From NCBI GenBank assembly GCA_945907335.1, contig CAMDSU010000005.1, positions 1 through 24,483 of the forward strand: a stretch of 24,483 bases of DNA. Direction: 5' to 3'. This DNA comes from Bordetella parapertussis (GTDB lineage Bacteria > Pseudomonadota > Gammaproteobacteria > Burkholderiales > Burkholderiaceae_C). The position numbers and the translations under genes were made by a program. Of this stretch, positions 1-7,467 are shown in pieces (positions within the stretch are counted from its first letter, which is position 1; the number at the start of each line of letters is the position of its first letter). Under the pieces are notes generated by a model that was given only the letters and a program-made list of their open reading frames with translations, did no database searches and was not told the origin of the DNA.

Positions 1-336
1 ACGGCTCGCGCCAGACACAAAAAAGTTTTAGCCCTTGCCAAAGGATTCCGCGGACGCCGCGGTAACGTCTATCGCATCGCCAAAGAAGCGGTGATGAAGG
101 CAGGCCAATACGCCTACCGTGACCGCCGCGCCAAAAAGCGTGTGTTCCGGCAACTGTGGATCGCCCGTATCAACGCGGCCGCACGTGAATTCGGTATCAC
201 TTACAGCCAATTTGCCAATGGTCTGCGCAAAGCAGCCATAGAAATTGACCGCAAGATGTTGGCCGACCTCGCGGTTCATGACAAAGCTGCGTTTGGTCAC
301 ATTGTTGACCAAGTCAAGGCCAAGTTGGCAGTTTGA
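1..336 (+). CDS. rplT: 50S ribosomal protein L20, 5' end missing
   Basis: Ribosomal protein L20 of the large subunit binds 23S rRNA early in 50S assembly and in many bacteria represses its own operon. The frame is open from base 1 and ends in TGA at 334-336, giving 111 codons. It starts TARARHKK and contains the family core [13 protein letters not shown] followed by [17 protein letters not shown]. By comparison with the usual length of about 118-119 residues, only about eight N-terminal residues lie outside the window. The first ATG inside the window (91) is internal, not the start. It is followed by pheS, as in the classical infC-rpmI-rplT-pheST order. Identification is very secure. Confidence 0.97.
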   Translation, partial: TARARHKKVLALAKGFRGRRGNVYRIAKEAVMKAGQYAYRDRRAKKRVFRQLWIARINAAAREFGITYSQFANGLRKAAIEIDRKMLADLAVHDKAAFGHIVDQVKAKLAV

Positions 337-439
337 TCAGGTGTTGACACTTCTAACCTGATATCCAGGCTAGGTTGATCCCAAGGGATTGAGGTTTCAT
401 AGGCTTCAATCCCTTCTTCATTTGCAGCAGAGACACGAT
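337..439 (+). promoter_or_regulatory. structured rplT-pheS leader, possible attenuator
   Basis: The spacer holds three inverted repeats. ATCAGGT at 336-342 pairs with ACCTGAT at 356-362. AACCT at 355-359 can instead pair with AGGTT at 372-376, so these two are mutually exclusive. AAGGGATTGA at 383-392 pairs perfectly with TCAATCCCTT at 406-415 and is followed by the pyrimidine-rich TTCTTCATTT. A perfect TTGACA lies at 344-349, but no good -10 box sits at normal spacing. In enterobacteria pheST is attenuated through the pheM leader peptide; no Phe-rich leader peptide is visible here. A regulatory role is inferred from fold and position only. Confidence 0.4.
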
Positions 440-1477
440 ATGAATGAGCTCGATTCCTTGGTAGCACAGGCGAAACATCTGTTTGCGGCCTGTTCTTCAC
501 CCACAGAGTTGGAGAACGCCAAAGCCCAATTTTTTGGTAAAGCTGGGCATTTAACAACGCTGATGAAGTCGCTCTCTTCGTTAGATATAGACGCGAAAAA
601 AGCGCAAGGGGCCTTGATCAATGCTGCCAAACAATCGATTGAACAAGCGTTGAACGATTGCAGGCAGCAGTTGGCACAGGCCGAATTGCAAGCCCAATTA
701 AAGGCTGAAACATTTGATGTCAGTTTGCCAAGCCTCGCCATGGCGCAGGGCGGTTTGCATCCTGTGTCGCTTAGCTTGGAACGTATCGAAAATATTTTTA
801 CCTCCATGGGTTTTGACGTGGCTCAGGGACCGGAGATTGAAACAGATTGGTTCAATTTCACTGCGCTCAATACACCGCAAGACCATCCTGCGCGTTCCAT
901 GCACGATACCTTTTATGTAGCGGGCGGCTATTTGCTGCGAACGCACACCAGTCCGATGCAAATTCGCCATGCCATGGCGCATGTCCAGAAATACCAAGAT
1001 CGACTGGATGCGGGGCAGGACATGCCAGAAATTCGTGTCATAGCACCCGGACGTACTTACCGTGTTGACAGCGATGCAACACACTCACCCATGTTTCACC
1101 AATGTGAAGGTTTATGGATCGGTGAAAACATCAGTTTCAAGGATTTGAAGGTGGTATTCACAGACTTTTGTCATTCGTTTTTTGAAAACAATGACTTGGT
1201 ATTGCGTTTTCGACCCAGTTTTTTCCCTTTCACCGAACCAAGCGCAGAAATCGATATTCAATTTCCAGATGGGCCATTGGCGGGCCGTTGGTTAGAGGTC
1301 GCCGGGTCTGGCCAAGTGCATCCGAATGTGATTCGCAACATGGGCTTGGATCCTGAGCGATTCATGGGGTTTGCCTTTGGCATGGGTCCCGATCGATTGA
1401 CGATGTTGCGCTATGGCGTGAACGATTTAAGGCTATTTTTCGATGGCGATATTCGTTTTTTAAGCCAGTTTCAATGA
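440..1477 (+). CDS. pheS: phenylalanyl-tRNA synthetase alpha subunit
   Basis: The catalytic subunit of the cytoplasmic alpha2-beta2 class II enzyme that charges tRNA-Phe. The 345-residue product has an N-terminal coiled-coil-like region (about 1-90) for tRNA contact. Class II motif 2 lies around 203-224 ([20 protein letters not shown]) and motif 3 around 313-325 ([14 protein letters not shown]). ATG 440 is chosen because it gives the family N-terminus [12 protein letters not shown]. An upstream in-frame TTG at 389 lies inside the leader hairpin and is unlikely to be used. The ribosome-binding site is weak (AGAGA at about 430). pheT follows 18 bp downstream, as expected for a co-transcribed pair. 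Confidence 0.97.
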   Translation: MNELDSLVAQAKHLFAACSSPTELENAKAQFFGKAGHLTTLMKSLSSLDIDAKKAQGALINAAKQSIEQALNDCRQQLAQAELQAQLKAETFDVSLPSLAMAQGGLHPVSLSLERIENIFTSMGFDVAQGPEIETDWFNFTALNTPQDHPARSMHDTFYVAGGYLLRTHTSPMQIRHAMAHVQKYQDRLDAGQDMPEIRVIAPGRTYRVDSDATHSPMFHQCEGLWIGENISFKDLKVVFTDFCHSFFENNDLVLRFRPSFFPFTEPSAEIDIQFPDGPLAGRWLEVAGSGQVHPNVIRNMGLDPERFMGFAFGMGPDRLTMLRYGVNDLRLFFDGDIRFLSQFQ

Positions 1478-1495
1478 TCTTCTCAAGGCGTATTC

Positions 1496-3925
1496 ATGCA
1501 GTTTCCTGAATCTTGGTTGCGCGAATTTTGTGACCCTCCCATCTCTACCCAGCAGTTGGCTGATACCTTGACCATGGCTGGTCTTGAGGTTGAAGAGCTG
1601 CAGCCAGTCGCACCTTTTTTCAGTCATGTGGTGGTAGGTCACATACTCGATGTTGAAAAACATCCAGACGCTGACCGATTGCGCATTTGTAAGGTCGATG
1701 TTGGTCAGGCGCAGCCCTTGTCCATTGTTTGCGGTGCGCCAAATGCCCGCGTGGGAATTTTTGTCCCATGCGCTATGGTGGGTGCGCAACTGCCGCCAAG
1801 CGAAGACGGCAAACCATTCATCATCAAGCTGGGTAAGTTAAGAGGCGTGGAGAGCCAAGGAATGCTTTGTTCTGCGCGCGAATTGAAAATCACGCACGAG
1901 GGTGAAGGTTTGATGGAATTGCCGGATGAGGCAAAGCCTGGCATCAATATCCGCGACTACTTAAATCTCGATGACACGTTGTTCACCTTAAAGCTCACAC
2001 CCAATTTGGCGCATTGCCTGAGTGTGTTTGGTGTGGCGCGTGAATTGTCTGCGCTGACCGATAGCCCATTAAAACACCCAACATTTTCTGTGGCAGCCGT
2101 CACTGCAAAAGATGTATTGCCCGTGCAAGTTGACGCCAAAGACCTGTGTGGACGTTTCAGTGGCCGCGTGATTAAAGCACTGAATCCTGCTGCAAAAACT
2201 CCGGCTTGGATGGTTCAACGGCTTGAACGCTGCGGTCAACGCAGCATCAGTGCATTGGTAGATATTTCCAACTATGTCATGTTCGAATTCGGCCGACCAA
2301 CACATATTTTTGATTTGCAAAAAATACAGGACGGCTTGACCGTCAGGTGGGCAAAACCCGGTGAAACCTTAGACCTGCTCAATGGTCAAACCGTCACCTT
2401 GGATGAAAAAGTTGGCGTGATCGCTGATGCAAAACAAGTAGAGTCACTGGCCGGCATCATGGGTGGCGCAGCAACCGCGGTTTCTGATCACACTCAAGAT
2501 ATTTATGCAGAGGCGGCTTTTTGGTGGCCCAACGCGATTGCAGGTCGCTCTCGACGTTTCAATTTTTCTACCGACGCCGGTCACAGATTCGAGCGTGGTG
2601 TTGATCCGCAAACAACAGTGGAGCATCTTGAACATCTCACGTCTTTGATTCTTGCTATTTGCGGAACTGAAAAAACCACGGTGGGTCCAGTTGACGACCA
2701 CCAGATTGATATGCCTGTGGTTACTCCTGTGACGGTACGGGTTGAGCGCGCCAATAAAGTACTTGGAACAGCTATTAGTCAGCAGGACATGGTGAGTGCT
2801 TTGCAAGCTCTCGGTCTAGAGGTTGCACAAGCTGCTGGACAACTGACCGTTCATCCACCGTCATACAGGTTTGACCTGAAAATTGAAGAAGATTTGATTG
2901 AAGAAATCGCACGCATGGTGGGGTTTGAAAACCTGCCGGCAACCTCGCCAAAAGCGCCCATCGCCCCCAAAATCCGACCAGAAAACCAGCGTCATGGATT
3001 TGCTGTCAGAAGACAATTGGCTGACTTGGGGTATCAAGAAACCATCAATTTTAGTTTTGTAGATGAGCAATGGGAGCGAACCCTCGCCGGCAATGATGCA
3101 CCCATACAACTGCTCAACCCAATTGCCAGCCAAATGAACGTGATGCGGTCTTCATTGATGGGCTCGTTGCTACAAGTCGCCAAATTTAACTTGGATCGCA
3201 AGGCCTACCGTGTGCGTATTTTTGAATCCGGCCGAGTGTTCCGGCGCGATGCCAGTGTCCAAGACGGACTTCAATCAGTCAAAGGCATCCATCAGCCTGT
3301 ATTCATTGCTGGACTTGCCTATGGTCCTTTGCATCCTTTGGCTTGGAATGGGTCCGAGAAGTTGAGCGATTTCTTTGACATGAAATCAGATGTATGTCGT
3401 TTGATGACAGGTCATGCATTGAAATTTGAAGCGGCAGAGCACCCCGCGTTGCACCCTGGACGCACAGCCCGAATTTCCAATGAAAACCAAACTGTGGGAT
3501 GGATCGGCGAACTTCATCCCCAGTGGCGTCAGCAATGGGGCTTTGCCCATGCGCCTGTCCTTTTTGAATTGGACATGGATGCTGTAATGCGACACCCGCT
3601 GCCACATGCGCAATCTGTGTCTCGCTTGCATCCGGTCGAGCGCGATTTAGCGATTGTGGTCAAAGAAGAGGTCACACATGATGCATTGATGGAGTGCATC
3701 AAAAAGGCTGATACCACACACTTGCTTAAAAATGCCACGTTGTTTGATGTGTACCGCCCTGCAAAACCAGATGTATCTGTTCAGCCTGGCGAAAAAAGCA
3801 TGGCTGTCCGTTTGTTCTTGCAAAGCACAGATGAAAATACACTCACAGACGCACAAATTGATGCGGTTATTCAATCAGTCGTCGACACATTAAGCCGCCA
3901 ACTGTCAGCCAGATTACGTGCCTGA
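1496..3925 (+). CDS. pheT: phenylalanyl-tRNA synthetase beta subunit
   Basis: The non-catalytic and editing subunit of phenylalanyl-tRNA synthetase, 809 residues, close to the usual bacterial length of about 800. A tRNA-binding OB fold covers roughly residues 40-150 ([15 protein letters not shown]). It is followed by a B3/B4 editing region (about 210-390), a B5 domain (about 405-480) and the class II-like core. A C-terminal FDX-ACB anticodon-binding domain (about 715-809) contains [18 protein letters not shown] 1496 is preceded by AAGGCG at 1485-1490, a reasonable Shine-Dalgarno. The TGA stop is 13 bp before ihfA, whose ribosome site begins directly after the pheT stop, which suggests translational linkage. 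Confidence 0.97.
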   Translation: MQFPESWLREFCDPPISTQQLADTLTMAGLEVEELQPVAPFFSHVVVGHILDVEKHPDADRLRICKVDVGQAQPLSIVCGAPNARVGIFVPCAMVGAQLPPSEDGKPFIIKLGKLRGVESQGMLCSARELKITHEGEGLMELPDEAKPGINIRDYLNLDDTLFTLKLTPNLAHCLSVFGVARELSALTDSPLKHPTFSVAAVTAKDVLPVQVDAKDLCGRFSGRVIKALNPAAKTPAWMVQRLERCGQRSISALVDISNYVMFEFGRPTHIFDLQKIQDGLTVRWAKPGETLDLLNGQTVTLDEKVGVIADAKQVESLAGIMGGAATAVSDHTQDIYAEAAFWWPNAIAGRSRRFNFSTDAGHRFERGVDPQTTVEHLEHLTSLILAICGTEKTTVGPVDDHQIDMPVVTPVTVRVERANKVLGTAISQQDMVSALQALGLEVAQAAGQLTVHPPSYRFDLKIEEDLIEEIARMVGFENLPATSPKAPIAPKIRPENQRHGFAVRRQLADLGYQETINFSFVDEQWERTLAGNDAPIQLLNPIASQMNVMRSSLMGSLLQVAKFNLDRKAYRVRIFESGRVFRRDASVQDGLQSVKGIHQPVFIAGLAYGPLHPLAWNGSEKLSDFFDMKSDVCRLMTGHALKFEAAEHPALHPGRTARISNENQTVGWIGELHPQWRQQWGFAHAPVLFELDMDAVMRHPLPHAQSVSRLHPVERDLAIVVKEEVTHDALMECIKKADTTHLLKNATLFDVYRPAKPDVSVQPGEKSMAVRLFLQSTDENTLTDAQIDAVIQSVVDTLSRQLSARLRA

Positions 3926-3938
3926 AGGAGCGAACAGC

Positions 3939-4271
3939 ATGAACCTTTCTTTCGAAACCCTTGAAACACCTGCCTTGACCAAGGCGCAACTTGCAGAATT
4001 ATTGTTCCAACAAATTGGCTTAAACAAGCGCGAATCTAAAGACATGATTGATGCTTTTTTTGACTTGGTTGCCAAACAATTGATTGAGGGTGAGGACGTC
4101 AAAATATCTGGTTTTGGTAATTTCCAAATTCGTACAAAAGCGCCTCGCCCTGGACGCAATCCTAGAACGGGTGAGACTATTCCCATCAAAGCACGTCGCG
4201 TCGTTACCTTTCACGCCAGCCAAAAACTCAAAGAGCAAATTCAAGGCATACCTAGCGAGGCTTTGCAATAA
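3939..4271 (+). CDS. ihfA: integration host factor alpha subunit
   Basis: IHF alpha pairs with IHF beta to bend DNA at specific sites in transcription, replication and recombination. The 110-residue product matches the HU/IHF family throughout: [20 protein letters not shown] near the N-terminus, then [22 protein letters not shown], including the beta-arm with its intercalating proline. ATG 3939 is chosen over an in-frame GTG at 3918 because AAGGAG (3925-3930) lies eight bases upstream and the GTG start would overlap pheT. The pheT-ihfA adjacency is conserved in beta- and gammaproteobacteria. The next gene begins after a 174-bp AT-rich spacer in which no convincing promoter or terminator was found. 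Confidence 0.97.
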   Translation: MNLSFETLETPALTKAQLAELLFQQIGLNKRESKDMIDAFFDLVAKQLIEGEDVKISGFGNFQIRTKAPRPGRNPRTGETIPIKARRVVTFHASQKLKEQIQGIPSEALQ

Positions 4272-4445
4272 GAAAACTTTTGGCGCAATTTTTCTGCATG
4301 CCTAGTCTTCACTGGACTGATAATCCTTTTAAATATTGGAAGAAAAACTTTTTATTTGCTCTATTTTTAAATTTTCAAGTCGATATGCTTTGAATCATGC
4401 AGGTCTTCGTGTAACCTCTAAAGCCTTTTGAAACCGATTGATTCC

Positions 4446-4889
4446 ATGGAGAATTCTCTCCCTCCAATTCCAGCCAAGCGCTACTTCACTATTGGTGAGG
4501 TGAGCGAACTATGTGGTGTGAAACCGCATGTGCTGCGCTATTGGGAGCAGGAATTCACGCAATTGCGTCCCATGAAACGCCGAGGCAATCGCCGTTATTA
4601 CCAACACCATGAAGTGTTGATGATCAGGCGTATCAGAGACCTTTTGTACGAGCAAGGTTTCACCATCAGTGGTGCGCGCAACAAATTGCAAGAGCTGGTG
4701 CAAATGGAGCGAGACAAAAAACGTGCTGGTGAAGTCATGCTGCATGGCCTTGAAGAATTAGAAGATAACTTGTCTTTGAATGAAACTAAGTCTGATGACC
4801 CATGGGCCAGTATCTTGTCTGACAATGATGCCAACCGCTTGCAACTCTTGCGTCAAGAATTGTCGGAAATACGTGGGTTGCTCGACTGA
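4446..4889 (+). CDS. MerR-family transcriptional regulator
   Basis: A 147-residue DNA-binding protein with the MerR winged helix: KRYFTIGEVSELCGVKPHVLRYWEQEF followed by the wing containing RRGNRRYYQ and a helix beginning HHEVLMIRRIRDLLYEQGFTI (approximately residues 13-85). The rest is a helical dimerisation segment ending in an acidic tail. There is no cysteine cluster for metal binding, so its effector is unknown. ATG 4446 is preferred over TTG 4428 because it gives MENSLPPIPAKRYF, typical of this ihfA-linked group; neither has a clear Shine-Dalgarno. It sits directly after ihfA and before tRNA-Pro, a conserved arrangement in Burkholderiales. Confidence 0.9.
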   Translation: MENSLPPIPAKRYFTIGEVSELCGVKPHVLRYWEQEFTQLRPMKRRGNRRYYQHHEVLMIRRIRDLLYEQGFTISGARNKLQELVQMERDKKRAGEVMLHGLEELEDNLSLNETKSDDPWASILSDNDANRLQLLRQELSEIRGLLD

Positions 4890-4906
4890 TCTGTACCGGT
4901 CAGAGC

Positions 4907-4912
4907 TATAAT
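4907..4912 (+). promoter_or_regulatory. probable -10 box for tRNA-Pro
   Basis: A perfect TATAAT hexamer lies eight bases upstream of the first tRNA base, so transcription would start almost at the tRNA 5' end. A matching -35 box at 16-18 bp spacing is not obvious (GACTGA at 4884-4889 overlaps the end of the MerR gene). Assignment rests on the hexamer and its position. Confidence 0.4.
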
Positions 4913-4920
4913 AATTTTTT

Positions 4921-4997
4921 CGGCGTGTAGCGCAGCCTGGTAGCGCACTTGCATGGGGTGCAAGGGGTCGCGAGTTCGAATCCCGCCACGCCGACCA
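4921..4997 (+). tRNA. tRNA-Pro (anticodon GGG)
   Basis: A 77-nt cloverleaf with acceptor stem CGGCGTG/CACGCCG and D stem GCGC/GCGC. The anticodon stem is CTTGC/GCAAG with loop ATGGGGT, placing anticodon GGG at 4955-4957. The T loop is TTCGAAT, and the 3' CCA is encoded. GGG reads CCC and CCU proline codons. The C1 start (C1-G72) is typical of proteobacterial tRNA-Pro. One irregularity is an A52-C62 mismatch in the T stem (bases 4973 and 4983). Located downstream of the MerR gene and ended by a strong terminator. Confidence 0.96.
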
Positions 4998-5004
4998 AGC
5001 GATC

Positions 5005-5040
5005 AAAGGGTTAGTTCTCACAAGGAACTAACCCTTTTTT
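5005..5040 (+). terminator. intrinsic terminator after tRNA-Pro
   Basis: A perfect 13-bp stem (5005-5017 with 5025-5037, core GGGTTAGTTC/GAACTAACCC) with a 7-nt loop, running into six T residues at 5035-5040. It is a textbook Rho-independent terminator for the tRNA transcript. It ends only 29 bp before the next start codon, leaving little room for a separate promoter for the globin gene. Confidence 0.93.
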
Positions 5041-5069
5041 GTTTATGTTTGTAACGGAGTTGTTGAATC

Positions 5070-5618
5070 ATGGCAGTGATGGTGTGCACTAAGTGTGGAC
5101 TGGCAGATGACAGTCCCAAGCCAATGCGTTGCGCAAAGTGCGGGGGACGCGACTTCTATGCTTCCACGCCCTCAGCGTTTGGACCAAATAAGAAATCAAC
5201 AACACCGACCGAAACAACAGCGGTTAGTGTTTCAAATGCCGATCAAAATTCAATAGCATCAAACGTCACGTTGTTCGACAAGTATGGTGGTGTTCCTACT
5301 ATTTCAAAAATTGTTCGTGCGTTTCATAAAGAAATCATGTTGCGCCCCCAATTAGCCGCCTATTTTGATGGTGTAGACCTGGTTGTCTTGGCTGAGCACA
5401 CCGTGAAATACATCGCCTTTGTCATGGGTAAACCTGCCGAAATCTACACCGGCCGTGATATGTATACCGCGCATGCGAAATACCATATCCATGGCATGCA
5501 CTTCGATGAAGTGGCCGATGTACTCAAAGATATATTGTTGAATTCAGGTGTAGAAAAGCCGGATATCGAAATCATCATGCGAAGAGTCGAAAGTTTGCGC
5601 GAAATGATCATCGTATAA
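5070..5618 (+). CDS. zinc-ribbon group 1 truncated hemoglobin
   Basis: A 182-residue protein with two parts. The N-terminus has a CxxC-x11-CxxC zinc ribbon (C6, C9, C21, C24). A polar linker (about 38-66) leads to a group 1 truncated globin (about 67-182), recognised by LFDKYGGVPTISKIV, IYTGRDMYTAHAKYHI and HFDEVADVL. H135 fits the proximal heme ligand F8. Aligned by eye to the mycobacterial trHbN, B10, usually Tyr, is H86; E10 is H110 and E11 is T111. Such globins bind O2 or NO; the ribbon suggests DNA, RNA or protein contact (inference). ATG 5070 has CGGAG ten bases upstream. The gene starts just after the tRNA terminator and lies 14 bp upstream of a recombinase-like gene. Confidence 0.88.
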   Translation: MAVMVCTKCGLADDSPKPMRCAKCGGRDFYASTPSAFGPNKKSTTPTETTAVSVSNADQNSIASNVTLFDKYGGVPTISKIVRAFHKEIMLRPQLAAYFDGVDLVVLAEHTVKYIAFVMGKPAEIYTGRDMYTAHAKYHIHGMHFDEVADVLKDILLNSGVEKPDIEIIMRRVESLREMIIV

Positions 5619-5632
5619 ACACAGAGGTGCGT

Positions 5633-6106
5633 ATGCATAAAAGCAATGTCAAGGCAATCCCCAAAAAACCAGTGCCTATGCCATTTGCCCTGCACACCAA
5701 AGCCATGTCCTTCAATGAACTGGCCATGCGTTACCTTGCCTCGCACACGAACCTGTTGTCACAATCTATGCTGAATGTCCGCATTGCGCATTTAAGCGAA
5801 CAATTATTGGCTTTTTTCGGGGTGCAATTGCTCAACGATATTCGGCCCGAACGGCTGCAGAAATTTATTTATACCCTTGAGAGAAAAGGCCTTCATTCGC
5901 GCAAAATCCAATCGTGTTTGGTCACTTTTCGGTCCTGTATGAAATTTGCATACGATCAGAAATGGCTGGTTGATTCCATGCTTACAAAGCCGTTGCTGCA
6001 TATGAATAATCAATTGTTGGCTGACCAAACTTTCATGTCGCACAGCGAATTTCAAGATTTGTACCAAGACTTGGTGCAAGAAGTCACTCACCCAACATTT
6101 CACTGA
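5633..6106 (+). CDS. tyrosine-recombinase core-binding-domain-like protein, no catalytic domain
   Basis: A 157-residue protein resembling the SAM-like core-binding domain of phage and Xer-type integrases. It shows SFNELAMRYLASH, LSEQLLAFFG followed by LLNDIRPERLQKFIYTLE, and SCLVTFRSCMKFAYDQKWL. It ends at SHSEFQDLYQDL, where the catalytic domain normally begins, so the Arg-His-Arg-Tyr residues are absent. It is either a truncated integrase or a free-standing DNA-binding protein. ATG 5633 is chosen over GTG 5627 because AGAGGT (5623-5628) would serve it. It lies 14 bp after the globin gene and overlaps the convergent dehydrogenase gene by 7 bp. Family assignment is moderately sure, function unknown. 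Confidence 0.6.
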   Translation: MHKSNVKAIPKKPVPMPFALHTKAMSFNELAMRYLASHTNLLSQSMLNVRIAHLSEQLLAFFGVQLLNDIRPERLQKFIYTLERKGLHSRKIQSCLVTFRSCMKFAYDQKWLVDSMLTKPLLHMNNQLLADQTFMSHSEFQDLYQDLVQEVTHPTFH

Positions 6107-6867
6107 GCAGGAGGCACTCCTCCATAGGTTTGCCAAGTTGAACCCGCCAACCAACCCGCATCAACGGGTAGATTGATGCCAGTGATAGCGGTTGCCTCTG
6201 GCGACAACAAAAATGCCACAGCAACCGCGATCTCATGGGGTTCGACCAAACGACCCATGGCGGATTGCGACATTAAATCTTTGGGATCACGGTCACCGCG
6301 GTCAATGGCCGCTTGCAATGCCTCTGTGCGGGTGTAGCCTGGCGAAACTGCATTGACCCTGACCCCGGTTCGTCCCCATTCTGCCGCCAATCCAGAGGTC
6401 ATAGAAATCACTGCCGCTTTGGCTGGTGCATAGGCATGTAAGGGGTTGGAACGCATGCCCGCAATGGAGGCAAGGTTCACGATAGACCCGGTCCTGCGCT
6501 GCACCATGGCATGACCAAAAATCGCGCAGCATAAATAAGTGCCCCGAAAATCTACATTCAACACCTGTTCCCATTCGCCCATGGTCAACTTGTCGGGCGC
6601 CAAGCGATGTTGCAATATGCCTGCGCTGTTGACCAAACAGTTCACCGGGCCAAACGTATGTTCAATATGCATCAAACTGGCTTTTAAGGCGGACTCGTCT
6701 GTGACATCACACGCCACAAATCCAATGGCTTGGGAGTGACTGTTGTTGGCAGAGGCGGGCAGGTCCAAGACAACCACATGGTGACCGATATGAATGAGGT
6801 GATTCACGCAAGCCGCGCCAATACCGCTTGCGCCGCCTGTGACCAAAGTGACGGAGGTGTATTTCAT
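6100..6867 (-). CDS. short-chain dehydrogenase/reductase (SDR family)
   Basis: A cytosolic classical SDR oxidoreductase of 255 residues. The Rossmann glycine motif TGGASGIG lies at about 10-17, and D35 at the end of the second beta strand suggests NAD(H) preference. It has NSAG (80-83), catalytic S134, and Y146 with K150 in YAPAKAA. SPGYTRTEAL and the C-terminal GINLPVDAGWLAG follow the family pattern. The substrate cannot be told from sequence. The start ATG (reading from 6867) is 11 bp downstream of the PEBP-family gene on the same strand, so the two are probably co-transcribed. Its 3' end overlaps the convergent recombinase-like gene by 7 bp. Confidence 0.92.
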   Translation of the reverse strand: MKYTSVTLVTGGASGIGAACVNHLIHIGHHVVVLDLPASANNSHSQAIGFVACDVTDESALKASLMHIEHTFGPVNCLVNSAGILQHRLAPDKLTMGEWEQVLNVDFRGTYLCCAIFGHAMVQRRTGSIVNLASIAGMRSNPLHAYAPAKAAVISMTSGLAAEWGRTGVRVNAVSPGYTRTEALQAAIDRGDRDPKDLMSQSAMGRLVEPHEIAVAVAFLLSPEATAITGINLPVDAGWLAGSTWQTYGGVPPAQ

Positions 6868-6878
6868 GTGTGTGCCTG

Positions 6879-7310
6879 TTATTGGTTGCCTATGACGCCT
6901 TGCAAAATCACAAATTTTGCAGAGAAAGTGGCTTTGGCTGAGCCTGTCGCCAAACTTTGCTTGTTGTTCAGAGCCGCCACATTGAATTGGTATTCGTGAC
7001 CCAATGTCGTGAAATTTTCAGGACACGGCCCATTGTATTTATCAAGTCCACCAGCTGGAATTTCATACTCGGAGGGAAACCCCTCGGGATTAATCAGGGT
7101 TGCACCACCATGGTCATGGTTTTTATTGTCCAAATCCACCATGTTGACTCTCAGGCTGGTGGTGCCTTGAGGAATGTTTTTTAACTTGATGGCGGGGGAG
7201 GTGTTTGAGCAGTGGTGAGCAATATTCCAGCGGAAATTCACGCTTAGGCTGGACTGGGCCCATGCCGGGGCAAGAAAAAATGACATGAAAAATACGAGGA
7301 TGGTATGCAT
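6879..7310 (-). CDS. secreted PEBP / YbhB-YbcL family protein
   Basis: A 143-residue protein with a signal peptide (MHTILVFFMSFFLAPAWAQS, cleavage expected after AWA) and a phosphatidylethanolamine-binding-protein fold. Family marks are SPAIKLKNIPQGTTSLRVNMVDLD, a HGG segment, the turn GLDKYNGPCP, and HEYQFNVAAL. Members bind phospholipid-like or other small anionic ligands; the bacterial role is unclear. The start at 7310 is set by AGGAG six bases upstream and by the signal peptide; the longer open frame reaching 7502 would overlap the divergent fhs start. It is the first gene of a likely two-gene unit with the dehydrogenase. Confidence 0.85.
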   Translation of the reverse strand: MHTILVFFMSFFLAPAWAQSSLSVNFRWNIAHHCSNTSPAIKLKNIPQGTTSLRVNMVDLDNKNHDHGGATLINPEGFPSEYEIPAGGLDKYNGPCPENFTTLGHEYQFNVAALNNKQSLATGSAKATFSAKFVILQGVIGNQ

Positions 7311-7411
7311 TGACTTCTCCTGTCTGATCGCGATTATGTCCTCTGACAAAGCCAGATGATCCGACCTCTCAAACCGGGACGCAAAAAAAGGGAAAAACGC
7401 CCAGACAAAAA

Positions 7412-7429
7412 CCAGCCTTGCAAGGCTGG
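7412..7429. promoter_or_regulatory. perfect 18-bp palindrome upstream of fhs
   Basis: CCAGCCTTGCAAGGCTGG is a perfect palindrome in the 157-bp divergent spacer between the PEBP-family gene and fhs, ending 38 bp before the fhs ATG. It could be an operator. Read on the minus strand it is followed by TTTTTG and looks like a short intrinsic terminator that would stop antisense transcription coming out of fhs. No good -35/-10 pair was identified around it. Confidence 0.45.
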
Positions 7430-7467
7430 CGTAAACTTGCCTTTTAAATTTTTCTACCCCAAACGCC

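Noticed and set aside
389..439. Earlier TTG start for pheS
   Set aside because: It lies inside the leader hairpin, lacks a ribosome site and adds residues not typical of PheS.
7311..7467. Possible ZTP or folate riboswitch before fhs
   Set aside because: The conserved loop words of the pfl/ZTP motif are not present on the plus strand; a CTGGGC word occurs only on the opposite strand, which does not lead into fhs.
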